Shown in pieces: positions 1 to 6,270 of a stretch of 7,176 nt of DNA (position 1 is its first letter; each line of letters begins with the position of its first letter). A program made the position numbers and the translations under genes. Source of the DNA: Polyangia bacterium (GTDB lineage: Bacteria; Myxococcota_A; Polyangia; Polyangiales; Polyangiaceae); contig JAUILJ010000410.1 in NCBI GenBank assembly GCA_030433055.1, positions 1 to 7,176 on the forward strand, in the 5' to 3' direction. The notes beneath the pieces are model-generated. The model was not told the origin of the DNA. It ran no database searches and worked only from the letters and a program-made list of their open reading frames with translations.

Positions 1-2
1 CG

Positions 3-404
3 ATCCAGAAGATCGACGAGAAGCAGAAGATGGGCGTCGAGCAGAAGCCCATCTCGATCGGCACGGCGATGTACGACAAGGGCCGCTGCCTGCCCTGGTC
101 GATGGCGACTCCGTGCATCGTGTGCGAAGAGTTCTGCCCGACCTCACCCAAGGCGATCTGGGCCGAGGACGCTGAGGTCCCGAAGCGTGAGAGCCAGTAT
201 GAGGGCCAGGGGCACGCCAAGATGACCACCATCAAGGTGCAGAAGCCCCACGTCGATCCATCGCTGTGCGTAGGCTGCGGCGCATGCGAGAAGGTGTGCC
301 CCATCGTGGACAAGCCGGCGGTCTACGTGACCAACGCCGGTGAGACGCGCTCGAAGACGAACGTGATCCTGCTGGAGAACACCAGCTACAACCAGACGTC
401 GTAG
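3..404 (+). CDS. 4Fe-4S dicluster ferredoxin-type protein, C-terminal part (5' end outside window)
   Basis: The reading frame is open from the window edge to the TAG at 402-404, so the N-terminus and true start are missing; the ATG at 30 is probably internal. Two iron-sulfur motifs are visible. The first begins at the Cys codon 87-89 and reads C-x8-C-x2-C-x3-C-P, with the core PCIVCEEFCP. The second begins at the Cys codon 267-269 and reads CVGCGACEKVCP, a classic C-x2-C-x2-C-x3-C-P. Each should bind one [4Fe-4S] cluster, which implies electron transfer between redox partners. The unusual 8-residue gap in the first motif fits polyferredoxin-like proteins I remember with a 'GRC.PW...PCIVCEE.CP' signature. 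No membrane segment is visible in the part present. The partner enzyme would lie upstream, outside the window. Iron-sulfur binding is secure; the exact role is unknown. Confidence 0.88.
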   Translation: MQKIDEKQKMGVEQKPISIGTAMYDKGRCLPWSMATPCIVCEEFCPTSPKAIWAEDAEVPKRESQYEGQGHAKMTTIKVQKPHVDPSLCVGCGACEKVCPIVDKPAVYVTNAGETRSKTNVILLENTSYNQTS

Positions 405-412
405 AGCACTAA

Positions 413-426
413 CACGAGCGCTCGTG
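413..426. repeat. Perfect 14-bp palindrome (possible operator)
   Basis: CACGAGCGCTCGTG equals its own reverse complement across all 14 bases with no spacer. It lies 8 bases after the stop of the iron-sulfur gene and 104 bases before the next start. A palindrome without a loop suits a dimeric DNA-binding regulator better than a terminator hairpin, and no T-run follows. Function is inferred only. Confidence 0.4.
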
Positions 427-431
427 CAGTA

Positions 432-449
432 CAGGTTGCGGTAAACCTG
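432..449 (+). other. Small stem-loop downstream of the iron-sulfur gene
   Basis: CAGGTT and AACCTG form a 6-bp stem around the 6-base loop GCGGTA. It lies 27 bases past the upstream stop. There is no U-tract, so intrinsic termination is doubtful; it could slow 3' decay or be coincidental. Confidence 0.25.
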
Positions 450-479
450 AATAGACCGTGCGGAAACTGAGCCGGGCTT

Positions 480-503
480 GCCTTGGCTGCTTTGGCAGAA
501 GGC
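480..503 (+). other. Bulged hairpin ahead of the lipoprotein gene
   Basis: GCCTT, a two-base GG bulge and CTGC pair with GCAG and AAGGC around the loop TTTG, giving a 9-bp stem. It ends 27 bases before the ATG at 531, in what would be the leader or promoter region. No T-run follows. A role in transcript ending or leader structure is possible but not shown. Confidence 0.25.
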
Positions 504-530
504 GCAGCCTGACGTCAGCGTACCCTGGGC

Positions 531-1220
531 ATGCTCAAATCCTTACGACGTGCCTTCGTGCTGGTCGGTGGCGTAGCCTGCTTGCTCGCCGCTGGCTGTA
601 GCTCGGAACCTGAAACAAAGACTGAAAAGCGCAGCCTCGTCGCACCCTACGAGCCGTGCGCCGCTGCCTCCGAGTGCGCGCCGCTGCCTGACCGCGCCGT
701 GCGCTGCGAGTGTGCCGGAGGTGACACCACGGTGTGCGTGGAATACGCCGCGATCGGCGAAGACTGCTTCGATGATGCTTGGTGCCCGACAGGTTCGCTG
801 TGCCTCGAGGATGGAGCGGATCCTGAAGGCTTCCACCAGTCGTGCGTGAAGTTGCCTGTCGAGGGCGAGTCGTGTCTCGCGCTGCCTTGCGCCGCAGGCT
901 TCGCCTGCCAAGCGAACCTCGAGTGCGGGCCTCCGCGCGCGCCGCTCGAGAGCTGCGACGAGTTCGACCTCAAGCCGTGCCAGTCGGGCTACTACTGTGA
1001 GAGCGGGACGTGCATGCGAGGAAGCCCCGAGGGTGGGCTGTGTCGGGATGATCGGCACTGCCCCGACGGGTCGCATTGCCGGATCGGATCCGACGGCTTG
1101 GGTCGCTGCCAAGTGAGCGAAGGAGGAACCTGCGAGGCCAACACCGATTGCCGCGAAGGGCTCACGTGCGCGAGTGGTGTGTGCAAGGCAGCGTCCCCGG
1201 CCCACTGCGAGAAGGAGTAG
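531..1220 (+). CDS. Cys-rich lipoprotein (Dickkopf-N/EGF-like cysteine modules)
   Basis: This 229-residue protein starts with a lipoprotein signal: basic MLKSLRR, a hydrophobic stretch, then the lipobox L-A-A-G-C with the lipidated Cys at 23. Ser at +2 would predict outer-membrane sorting under the enterobacterial Lol rule. The mature part has 26 further cysteines, an even number, in repeated four-Cys units: 79/85/91/105, 115/120/126/132, 142/150/156/161, 171/177/183/193 and 201/207/213/218. Spacing is mostly C-x5-C-x5-C. Such proteins in myxobacteria are often labelled 'Dickkopf N-terminal cysteine-rich', from memory. They are probably disulfide-stabilised surface or periplasmic modules with no known enzymatic role. 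The ATG was chosen because the signal peptide begins there, although no strong Shine-Dalgarno is visible. The hydrolase gene follows after 52 nt, so co-transcription is plausible. Confidence 0.88.
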   Translation: MLKSLRRAFVLVGGVACLLAAGCSSEPETKTEKRSLVAPYEPCAAASECAPLPDRAVRCECAGGDTTVCVEYAAIGEDCFDDAWCPTGSLCLEDGADPEGFHQSCVKLPVEGESCLALPCAAGFACQANLECGPPRAPLESCDEFDLKPCQSGYYCESGTCMRGSPEGGLCRDDRHCPDGSHCRIGSDGLGRCQVSEGGTCEANTDCREGLTCASGVCKAASPAHCEKE

Positions 1221-1272
1221 CTAGCCCCCGATCGTAGCGCGCTCGAACACACCCCGGAGTTACACTACGCGG

Positions 1273-2196
1273 GTGACTCAAGCGCCAAGCCTCGAGAGCT
1301 GGAGAGAGAGCGGTCACCGGACCACGCATCGGGGGCTCGGCGTCTTCTACCAAGCGACCCTACGAGCGGACGACCACCGGCCCGTGTTGGTCTGCGTTCA
1401 CGGCTTTCCGACCTCTTCATGGGACTTCGCTCCGTTGTGGCGCGAACTCGACCGCGAGTTCGCGCTGGTGGCGAGCGACCTGGTCGGGCTTGGTTACAGC
1501 GCCAAGCCCGACTGCCCCCTCACCATCGCGCTCCAGGCGGACGCCATCGAAGGCTTGCTCGGGGAGCTCGGGGTGGGGGAGGCGCACCTGCTGGCGCATG
1601 ATCTGGGAGATACGGTGGCTCAGGAGCTCCTCGCCCGGAACCTGGATGGTTCCGGGAGGATTTGCTTCAAGAGCTGTGTATTCCTCAATGGCGGCTTGTT
1701 TCCGGAGACGCATCACCCGCGGCTGATTCAGCGCCTGCTCCTGTCTCCGCTGGGTGGTGCCGTGGCGCGCCTCACCTCCGAACGCCGCTTCCGCCAGTCG
1801 TTGACCGCCGTCTTCGGTCCCGACACGCCGCCCTCCGAGGACTTTCTCGCCGGCGCCTGGGAGCAGCTGAACGGCGCCGGTGGACGCCGCGCCTTGCCGC
1901 GCCTGATTCGCTACATGGAAGAGCGACGGGTGTATCGCGAGCGCTGGGTAGAGCCGCTGTTCGCGAAGAGGATCCCGATGCGGTTGATCAATGGCGCGCT
2001 CGACCCCGTCTCCGGTCGACACGCCGCGGAGCGCTATCGCGAGCTCGTCCCCAACGCGGACGTGGTGATGCTCGACCACCTGGGCCACTACCCCCACGTC
2101 GAAGGGACCCGGCTCGTGCTGGAAGCGTTGCTGGAGTTCTGGCACGAGCAGGGCGCGCTGCCTGCCCGCGCCGCTGGGGCCACCCCGGACCCCTAG
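1273..2196 (+). CDS. Alpha/beta hydrolase, MEST/PEG1-like, epoxide hydrolase/haloalkane dehalogenase type
   Basis: This 307-residue protein has the alpha/beta-hydrolase fold signatures. The oxyanion-hole motif HGFPTSSWDF is at 43-52. The nucleophile elbow AHDLGDTVAQELL places Asp110 where serine hydrolases have Ser. The likely acid is Asp244 in GALDPVSG and the likely catalytic His is 272 in GHYPHVE. An Asp nucleophile points to the epoxide hydrolase/haloalkane dehalogenase branch. Several blocks recall animal mesoderm-specific transcript protein (MEST/PEG1): HDxGDxVAQELL, LNGGLFPETHxP, VFGPxTPPSE, LDPVS and HYPxxE. This comparison is from memory. Animal MEST is slightly longer with an N-terminal membrane anchor; no signal or anchor is seen here, so it is probably cytoplasmic. 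The start is a GTG; a GGAG at 1256-1259 sits a rather long 13 nt upstream, so the exact start is uncertain. The substrate is unknown. Confidence 0.92.
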   Translation: MTQAPSLESWRESGHRTTHRGLGVFYQATLRADDHRPVLVCVHGFPTSSWDFAPLWRELDREFALVASDLVGLGYSAKPDCPLTIALQADAIEGLLGELGVGEAHLLAHDLGDTVAQELLARNLDGSGRICFKSCVFLNGGLFPETHHPRLIQRLLLSPLGGAVARLTSERRFRQSLTAVFGPDTPPSEDFLAGAWEQLNGAGGRRALPRLIRYMEERRVYRERWVEPLFAKRIPMRLINGALDPVSGRHAAERYRELVPNADVVMLDHLGHYPHVEGTRLVLEALLEFWHEQGALPARAAGATPDP

Positions 2197-2228
2197 CCGC
2201 TGGCGCGGGCACGCTGGTGGTTGATCGG

Positions 2229-2249
2229 GCAGGTATCTTCAACACCTGC
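2229..2249. terminator. Possible bidirectional terminator hairpin between convergent genes
   Basis: GCAGGT at 2229-2234 and ACCTGC at 2244-2249 form a 6-bp stem with a 9-base loop. The hairpin lies between the hydrolase stop (2196, +) and the lipoprotein stop (2273, -), about 24-32 bases from each. Neither side has a clear T-run, so a canonical intrinsic terminator is not proven; position is the main argument. Confidence 0.35.
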
Positions 2250-2272
2250 AATCAGGCTGCTGCCGTGCGACG

Positions 2273-3115
2273 TCAGGGGAGCGCCGGACACTCGCCGCTC
2301 GGCTCCGGCACCGCGCACTGGTTGTCGCACCCTGCAATTCCACACGGATAGCAACACTTGAGCCCGCCTTGGCAATCGTCGTCCAGGTCACAGATCTCGC
2401 CCGACTGCTTGCCGCCGAGGTTGCAGGAGTCACCCACGACGTCGTCGACGCCGTTCTTGTGGGCCTCGCAAGCGTTGCAGTAGGCCTTTCCGTCTTCGCC
2501 GCACACGCCGAGGCACTCCGCGGTCGGGCAGCCCTCGGGTTGGTCGGTGCAGATCCCGTCCTTGCCGTTCGTCTTGTCGCAGAACTGCCCGGCGTTGCAG
2601 TCGCTGCCGCTCTGGCACGGCTGGTGGAGGGTTCCCGGCACGCAGCTGTTGTCGACGCAGTCCGGCTCTCCCCAGGCGATGGTGCAACCTCCACAGACCC
2701 AGGTCGCGCAGGCGTTGGCTCGATTGACCAGATCTTGGTACTGGTCGGCGTCGTAGTCCTTGTTGGTGAGGTTCTGTTCACACACGTCGGGCAACAAGCA
2801 CAGCGGCGTGATGTCACGACAGTCTTCTCGCACCTCGCAGGTGTTGTTGGCCGCGGCGAACGCTCGCAGGTCCCCCGCGACGTCGTCGCAATAGAGGCCT
2901 CCCGCGCCAGCGTTTCCGCCGCTCCCGGAGGTCGCGCCGCTCCCGCCGCTCCCGGAGGTTGCGCCGCTCCCGCTGCTCCCCGCGGAGCCGGCGCTGCCGC
3001 TCCCCGCGGCGCCGCCGGTGTTGCCCACCTGGTCGTTGACGCCGCCCACTTCACTCGAGTTGATATCGCAAGCCGCGAGGCCAGCACAGACGCCTAAGAT
3101 GAGCCAAGTACGCAT
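2273..3115 (-). CDS. Cys-rich lipoprotein with Gly/Ser tether and Kazal-like module
   Basis: The protein has 280 residues when started at the ATG whose complement is 3113-3115. That start is favoured by the Shine-Dalgarno GGGAGG five bases upstream and by an immediate lipoprotein signal, MRTWLILGVCAGLAAC, with the lipidated Cys at 16. The frame extends upstream to 3280, but that extension lacks signal-peptide character. Asp17 at +2 would mean inner-membrane retention by the E. coli rule. Residues 33-73 are a low-complexity Gly/Ser/Ala/Thr tether. The rest has 28 cysteines. Residues 189-231 resemble a Kazal protease-inhibitor domain (C-P...VCGEDGKAYCNAC...GVD...GDSC). Residues 167-189 form a C-x5-C-x5-C-x9-C unit also found in the lipoprotein at 531-1220. 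A last Cys cluster (242-276) contains CCYPCGIAGC. A surface-exposed binding or inhibitor role is inferred only. It is transcribed away from the ABC gene. Confidence 0.9.
   Translation of the reverse strand: MRTWLILGVCAGLAACDINSSEVGGVNDQVGNTGGAAGSGSAGSAGSSGSGATSGSGGSGATSGSGGNAGAGGLYCDDVAGDLRAFAAANNTCEVREDCRDITPLCLLPDVCEQNLTNKDYDADQYQDLVNRANACATWVCGGCTIAWGEPDCVDNSCVPGTLHQPCQSGSDCNAGQFCDKTNGKDGICTDQPEGCPTAECLGVCGEDGKAYCNACEAHKNGVDDVVGDSCNLGGKQSGEICDLDDDCQGGLKCCYPCGIAGCDNQCAVPEPSGECPALP
2916..2969 (-). repeat. 27-bp tandem repeat encoding the Gly/Ser tether
   Basis: Two adjacent 27-bp copies (2916-2942 and 2943-2969) differ at one base, C2933 versus T2960. They encode the nine-residue repeat in SGATSGSGGSGATSGSGG of the minus-strand lipoprotein. 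Because 27 is a multiple of three, copy-number change would lengthen or shorten the tether without breaking the frame. Confidence 0.85.
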
Positions 3116-3120
3116 ACGTT

Positions 3121-3126
3121 CCTCCC
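3121..3126 (-). promoter_or_regulatory. Strong Shine-Dalgarno of the Kazal-like lipoprotein
   Basis: On the minus strand this reads GGGAGG, followed by AACGT and then the ATG at 3115-3113, a spacing of five bases. It fixes the start of the lipoprotein and rules against the longer in-frame extension to 3280. Confidence 0.8.
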
Positions 3127-3201
3127 AATCCTGTCTCAAGTTTCGAACTTCCGCTCGACCTGGTTGGAAGCGCCACACGGAGCGGCGCTGCCAGAAGTTT
3201 C

Positions 3202-3218
3202 GCGAATCGGAGATTCGC
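3202..3218. repeat. Inverted repeat in the divergent intergenic region (possible operator)
   Basis: GCGAATC (3202-3208) and GATTCGC (3212-3218) are perfect 7-bp arms around GGA. The left arm overlaps the palindrome TTCGCGAA (3199-3206). A weaker pair, AAGTT/AACTT around TCG, lies at 3138-3150, and GCGCC/GGCGC at 3170-3174/3184-3188. The region separates divergent genes (minus lipoprotein, plus ABC exporter) and must hold both promoters. I could not assign -35/-10 boxes with confidence. Confidence 0.4.
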
Positions 3219-3303
3219 CGCAGACAGCGCTCGATTCCCTGCGCTACATCCCGTGAGTGGTCGCGCAGAGCCGTCCACATCCATCTTTCTTTTCGAGTTC
3301 CGC

Positions 3304-5058
3304 ATGCACCCCCTCAAACGACTCCTCAATCACGCTCAGCAGTGGCGTGGCCAGATCGGCGCGGGGGCGCTGTTCTCGGTTCTGAACAAGTTCTTCGATG
3401 TGCTGCCAGAGTTGCTGATCGGCGTGGCGGTCGATGTCGTCGTGAACCGACGCGAGTCATTTCTGGCTCGCGTTGGCTTGAGCGACCCGACTCAGCAGCT
3501 CATCGTCCTCACCTTGCTGACGGTCGCGGTCTGGGGTTGTGAGTCGCTCACGGAGTACTGCGCCAACTTGAAGTGGCGCAATCTCGCGCAGAACCTGCAA
3601 CACGCGCTGCGCCTCGAGACCTATGGCCACTTGCAGCGGCTGCAACCCGCCGTGCTGACGCGCCTGCGTACGGGGCGCGTGATGGCGGTACTCAATGAGG
3701 ACATCAATCAGATCGAGCGCTTCGTGAACAACGGCGCTCACGATCTGATTCAGGTGGCTTGTTCGAGCCTGATGGTTGGGGCGGTCTTCTTCGCGCTCAC
3801 ACCGAGCCTCGCGGTGCTGGCGCTCCTTCCGGTACCGCTGATCCTGCTTGGCGCCTTCTGGTTCTTGCGGCGCTTGGCGCCGCGCTACGCCGCTGCACGC
3901 GAGGCGGCGTCGGGAGTGTCTCATCGCCTGAACAACAACTTGCTCGGCATGCCCACGATCCAGGCATACACCGCGGAAACGTTCGAGGCCCAGCAGCTGA
4001 TGCACAGCTCCGAGCAGTACCGCGCGCGCAACTCTGATGCGATCCGTGTGGCCGCGGCGATCACACCCGTGATCCGCATCGCGATCCTCGCGGGCTTCGT
4101 CGCCACGCTGCTCTACGGCGGGCGCCTCGCCCTGAGTGGCGAGCTGGGAGTTGGGAGCTACTCCGCGCTGGTGTACCTGACTCAACGGCTCCTCTGGCCG
4201 CTCACACGGCTGGCCGACATGACGGATCTGTACCAGCGGGCGATGACCTCGGTGCAGCGCGTGGATGACCTGTTGCAGGTCCCGCTGCCGCCCAGTGACG
4301 TGACCGCGAGCCTGCCCGAGCCGGTGCGCGGCGCAGTCAGCTTCGAGCACATCGAGTTCGCCTACGACGAGATCCCGGTGCTCCATGACGTGGACCTGGA
4401 GGCGCCCGCGGGTCAGACGCTAGGGCTCGTTGGAGCCACTGGCAGCGGGAAGAGTACCTTGCTCAAGTTGCTCTTGCGCTTCGAGACACCGTCCGCGGGA
4501 CGCGTGTGCGTTGATGGTGAGGACGTTCAGGCCCTCGATGTCAAGGCGCTGCGGCGCGCGATCGGCTACGTGGCTCAAGATCCCTTCCTGACCGATGGCA
4601 GTCTACTCGAGAACATCGCCTATGGGGAGCCCGAGCCAGACCTTGAGCGCGTGCGCGCGGCGGCCCGCGCGGCGGAGGCCCACGCCTTCATTGAAGCGTT
4701 GCCCGACGGATACGAGGCTCAGGTCGGCGAGCGCGGGCTGCAGCTGTCCGGAGGGCAGCGCCAGCGCGTAGCGCTGGCCCGCGCGCTGTATCGGGACCCG
4801 CCGATCCTGGTGCTGGATGAAGCGACGAGCGCCGTCGATAACGAGACCGAAGCTGCGATTCAGCGCTCCCTCGAGCGCGCTGCCAAGGACCGCACGCTGA
4901 TCGTCGTAGCCCACCGGCTGTCCACCGTGCGTCACGCGGATCGCATCCTCGTGCTGGATGCCGGGCGGATCGTGGAGCAAGGCACCCACGAGGAGCTGTT
5001 GCAGCGCGCGGGCGCCTACGCAGCGCTCTGGCGGCTGCAGACGGGGGGCGGTGCATGA
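3304..5058 (+). CDS. ABC exporter half-transporter (fused membrane and ATPase domains)
   Basis: This 584-residue protein has a type I exporter (ABCB/MsbA-like) layout. The membrane domain spans about residues 15-320, with hydrophobic segments near 20-47, 66-86, 150-188 and 258-295. The ATPase domain follows. Walker A GATGSGKST is at 377-385, the Q-loop Gln at 425 (YVAQDPFL), the signature LSGGQ at 481-485, Walker B ILVLDE at 501-506 with the likely catalytic Glu506, and the H-loop His at 537 (VAHRLS). All key residues are present, so it should be an active ATPase that works as a dimer in the inner membrane and exports an unknown substrate, such as a lipid, peptide or drug. The ATG at 3304 was preferred because MHPLKRLL leads directly into the membrane domain. 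An in-frame GTG at 3253 would add 17 residues; neither has a strong ribosome site. The stop overlaps the next gene by ATGA. Confidence 0.95.
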   Translation: MHPLKRLLNHAQQWRGQIGAGALFSVLNKFFDVLPELLIGVAVDVVVNRRESFLARVGLSDPTQQLIVLTLLTVAVWGCESLTEYCANLKWRNLAQNLQHALRLETYGHLQRLQPAVLTRLRTGRVMAVLNEDINQIERFVNNGAHDLIQVACSSLMVGAVFFALTPSLAVLALLPVPLILLGAFWFLRRLAPRYAAAREAASGVSHRLNNNLLGMPTIQAYTAETFEAQQLMHSSEQYRARNSDAIRVAAAITPVIRIAILAGFVATLLYGGRLALSGELGVGSYSALVYLTQRLLWPLTRLADMTDLYQRAMTSVQRVDDLLQVPLPPSDVTASLPEPVRGAVSFEHIEFAYDEIPVLHDVDLEAPAGQTLGLVGATGSGKSTLLKLLLRFETPSAGRVCVDGEDVQALDVKALRRAIGYVAQDPFLTDGSLLENIAYGEPEPDLERVRAAARAAEAHAFIEALPDGYEAQVGERGLQLSGGQRQRVALARALYRDPPILVLDEATSAVDNETEAAIQRSLERAAKDRTLIVVAHRLSTVRHADRILVLDAGRIVEQGTHEELLQRAGAYAALWRLQTGGGA

Positions 5059-6203
5059 GGCAACGTTGCCTGCCGTGGGCGCTGTGGCTGCTGCTCGCGA
5101 GCGCCGGTCAGGTGGCGCTCGCGCAGCCGGATGCGGGCGCAGCCGACCGCGCTCCGGGGCAGCTGGGAGCGGCTGACGGGGGCAACGCCGAGGCGAGCAC
5201 GGCCGCTGGGGACGGAGCTGATGGCGGGGCAGCTGATGGCGGCGCAGCTGATGGCGGCGCAGCTGATGGCGGCGCAGTTGAGGGACGCGCGGCGGGCAAT
5301 GTTGCCGCGGGGCAAGGAGCGCCGGAGCTGTTGCCCGGGGATCGCTCGCGATTGCCCAGTCTGCAGGTGATCGGCCCCCCTGAGTGCCCGAACGCCGCGC
5401 GGCTCGTTGCGGAGCTGGAGGCTGGAGACGGCGAGCTGCGGCTGCGACCGGCGGAAGCAGGCTCTCCGAGCTCCGGCTTCGGGGACTTCGTGGTGCAGTT
5501 TCGCCCTTGGGGCGATCGCTACGATGCGGAGATCAGGGACTCCGCCGGGCGAGTGCGCAGCCTGGAAGGGGACGGCAGCGGGTGCGCAGAGCTTGGCAGG
5601 GCCGTGGGGCTGAGCATGTTGGTGCTCGTGGATGCCGCGGCGCAGGGACGGCGCGCCTCACTCCCTGGGACCAAATCCATTCCAGAACAACGGATCCCCG
5701 AGGATCCACGTGGAGGCGCGTGGAGGCCGCGGTTTGGGGCCAGCCTCGGGATCGGAGGCGTCTTGCCGCCGTTGCCCTTCGTCGGAGCCTACGCTCGCTT
5801 TACCGGCCCGGTGGAGATCAGCTCCTGGTTCGCGTACGGCCCGGGATACACGAGGGCCTACGGTCCAGGCCAGGTTCGGTTGTGGTGGCTCGGGATGGGC
5901 AGCGAGGCCTGCTACGTCTTGTTCGATCTCCTCGGGCTCTGTGGCGGAGGTTGGGTCGCGCGGCTGTCGGCGACGGGCAGCGGCTATGATCGCAACTCGA
6001 GCGTGGCGCGCTGGCAACCGGGGCTGAGCTTTGGTGCGCGCTTTCGGGGTGCGCTTGGCGAGCACTGGGAGCTGGGGCTCACGGCAATGGGCCTGCTGGC
6101 GCTCACCAAGGAGCGCATCACCGTGGCCAACGTCGAGGGCGATGCCTTCACGACCTATCGCCTCAATCCCATGATTGGCCTCGAGCTTGGGGCCCACTTC
6201 TAG
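5055..6203 (+). CDS. Secreted envelope protein, probable outer-membrane beta-barrel with Ala/Asp/Gly-rich leader
   Basis: This 382-residue protein begins with a Sec signal peptide, ending at about Ala23 in VALA|QPDAG. Residues 25-90 are low-complexity Ala/Asp/Gly, including tandem AADGG. Residues 101-195 form a small globular region bounded by Cys111 and Cys177, which could pair. Residues 224-382 alternate polar and hydrophobic residues with many Gly and aromatics, and the chain ends in Phe. Together with the signal peptide this suggests an outer-membrane beta-barrel. I do not recognise a named family; a similar domain order occurs in uncharacterised myxobacterial proteins, from memory. The ATG overlaps the ABC gene stop (ATGA), and a G-rich ribosome site lies just upstream, so translational coupling to the exporter is likely. 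Barrel identity is inferred. Confidence 0.85.
   Translation: MRQRCLPWALWLLLASAGQVALAQPDAGAADRAPGQLGAADGGNAEASTAAGDGADGGAADGGAADGGAADGGAVEGRAAGNVAAGQGAPELLPGDRSRLPSLQVIGPPECPNAARLVAELEAGDGELRLRPAEAGSPSSGFGDFVVQFRPWGDRYDAEIRDSAGRVRSLEGDGSGCAELGRAVGLSMLVLVDAAAQGRRASLPGTKSIPEQRIPEDPRGGAWRPRFGASLGIGGVLPPLPFVGAYARFTGPVEISSWFAYGPGYTRAYGPGQVRLWWLGMGSEACYVLFDLLGLCGGGWVARLSATGSGYDRNSSVARWQPGLSFGARFRGALGEHWELGLTAMGLLALTKERITVANVEGDAFTTYRLNPMIGLELGAHF
5214..5273 (+). repeat. 15-bp tandem repeat encoding AADGG
   Basis: Three perfect head-to-tail copies of GCAGCTGATGGCGGC occupy 5229-5243, 5244-5258 and 5259-5273. A degenerate copy with two mismatches precedes them (5214-5228) and a fragment follows. The unit is five codons long, so slippage changes the linker length but keeps the frame. 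Confidence 0.9.
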
Positions 6204-6214
6204 CTCGCTTACTT

Positions 6215-6238
6215 GGAAAACGAGCGGACATTGTCGAT
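6215..6238 (+). promoter_or_regulatory. Weak ECF-type promoter candidate before the sigma gene
   Basis: GGAA at 6215-6218 and CGAT at 6235-6238 are 16 bases apart, loosely like the GGAAC...CGTC layout of ECF-dependent promoters. The 72-nt gap between the upstream stop and the sigma gene is where an autoregulated promoter would sit. The match is short and could be chance. Confidence 0.2.
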
Positions 6239-6270
6239 TGGGTGATGCAGATCCGAAACCAGGACCACTC

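Noticed and set aside
1080..1092. Odd palindrome CGGATC-G-GATCCG
   Set aside because: It lies inside the lipoprotein coding region and is explained by Arg-Ile-Gly-Ser codons; no regulatory context.
543..1205. Long minus-strand open frame opposite the first Cys-rich lipoprotein
   Set aside because: The product is Arg/Ala-rich with no motif, while the plus strand has a clear lipoprotein signal and regular cysteine spacing.
2369..3097. 242-codon plus-strand open frame with hydrophobic Val/Ala-rich product
   Set aside because: It is antisense to the Kazal-like lipoprotein, which has a strong ribosome site, a lipobox and 28 patterned cysteines; GC-rich antisense frames commonly stay open.
3116..3280. 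55-residue N-terminal extension of the minus-strand lipoprotein
   Set aside because: The internal ATG at 3115 has a near-ideal Shine-Dalgarno and is followed at once by a lipoprotein signal peptide; the extension would bury that signal.
3457..4386. 309-codon minus-strand open frame opposite the ABC membrane domain
   Set aside because: It is His/Arg/Gln-rich with no recognisable domain; the plus strand is a complete ABC exporter.
5229..5273. Short direct repeats considered as a CRISPR-like or phage attachment array
   Set aside because: Copies are head-to-tail without spacers, in frame, and encode a low-complexity linker.
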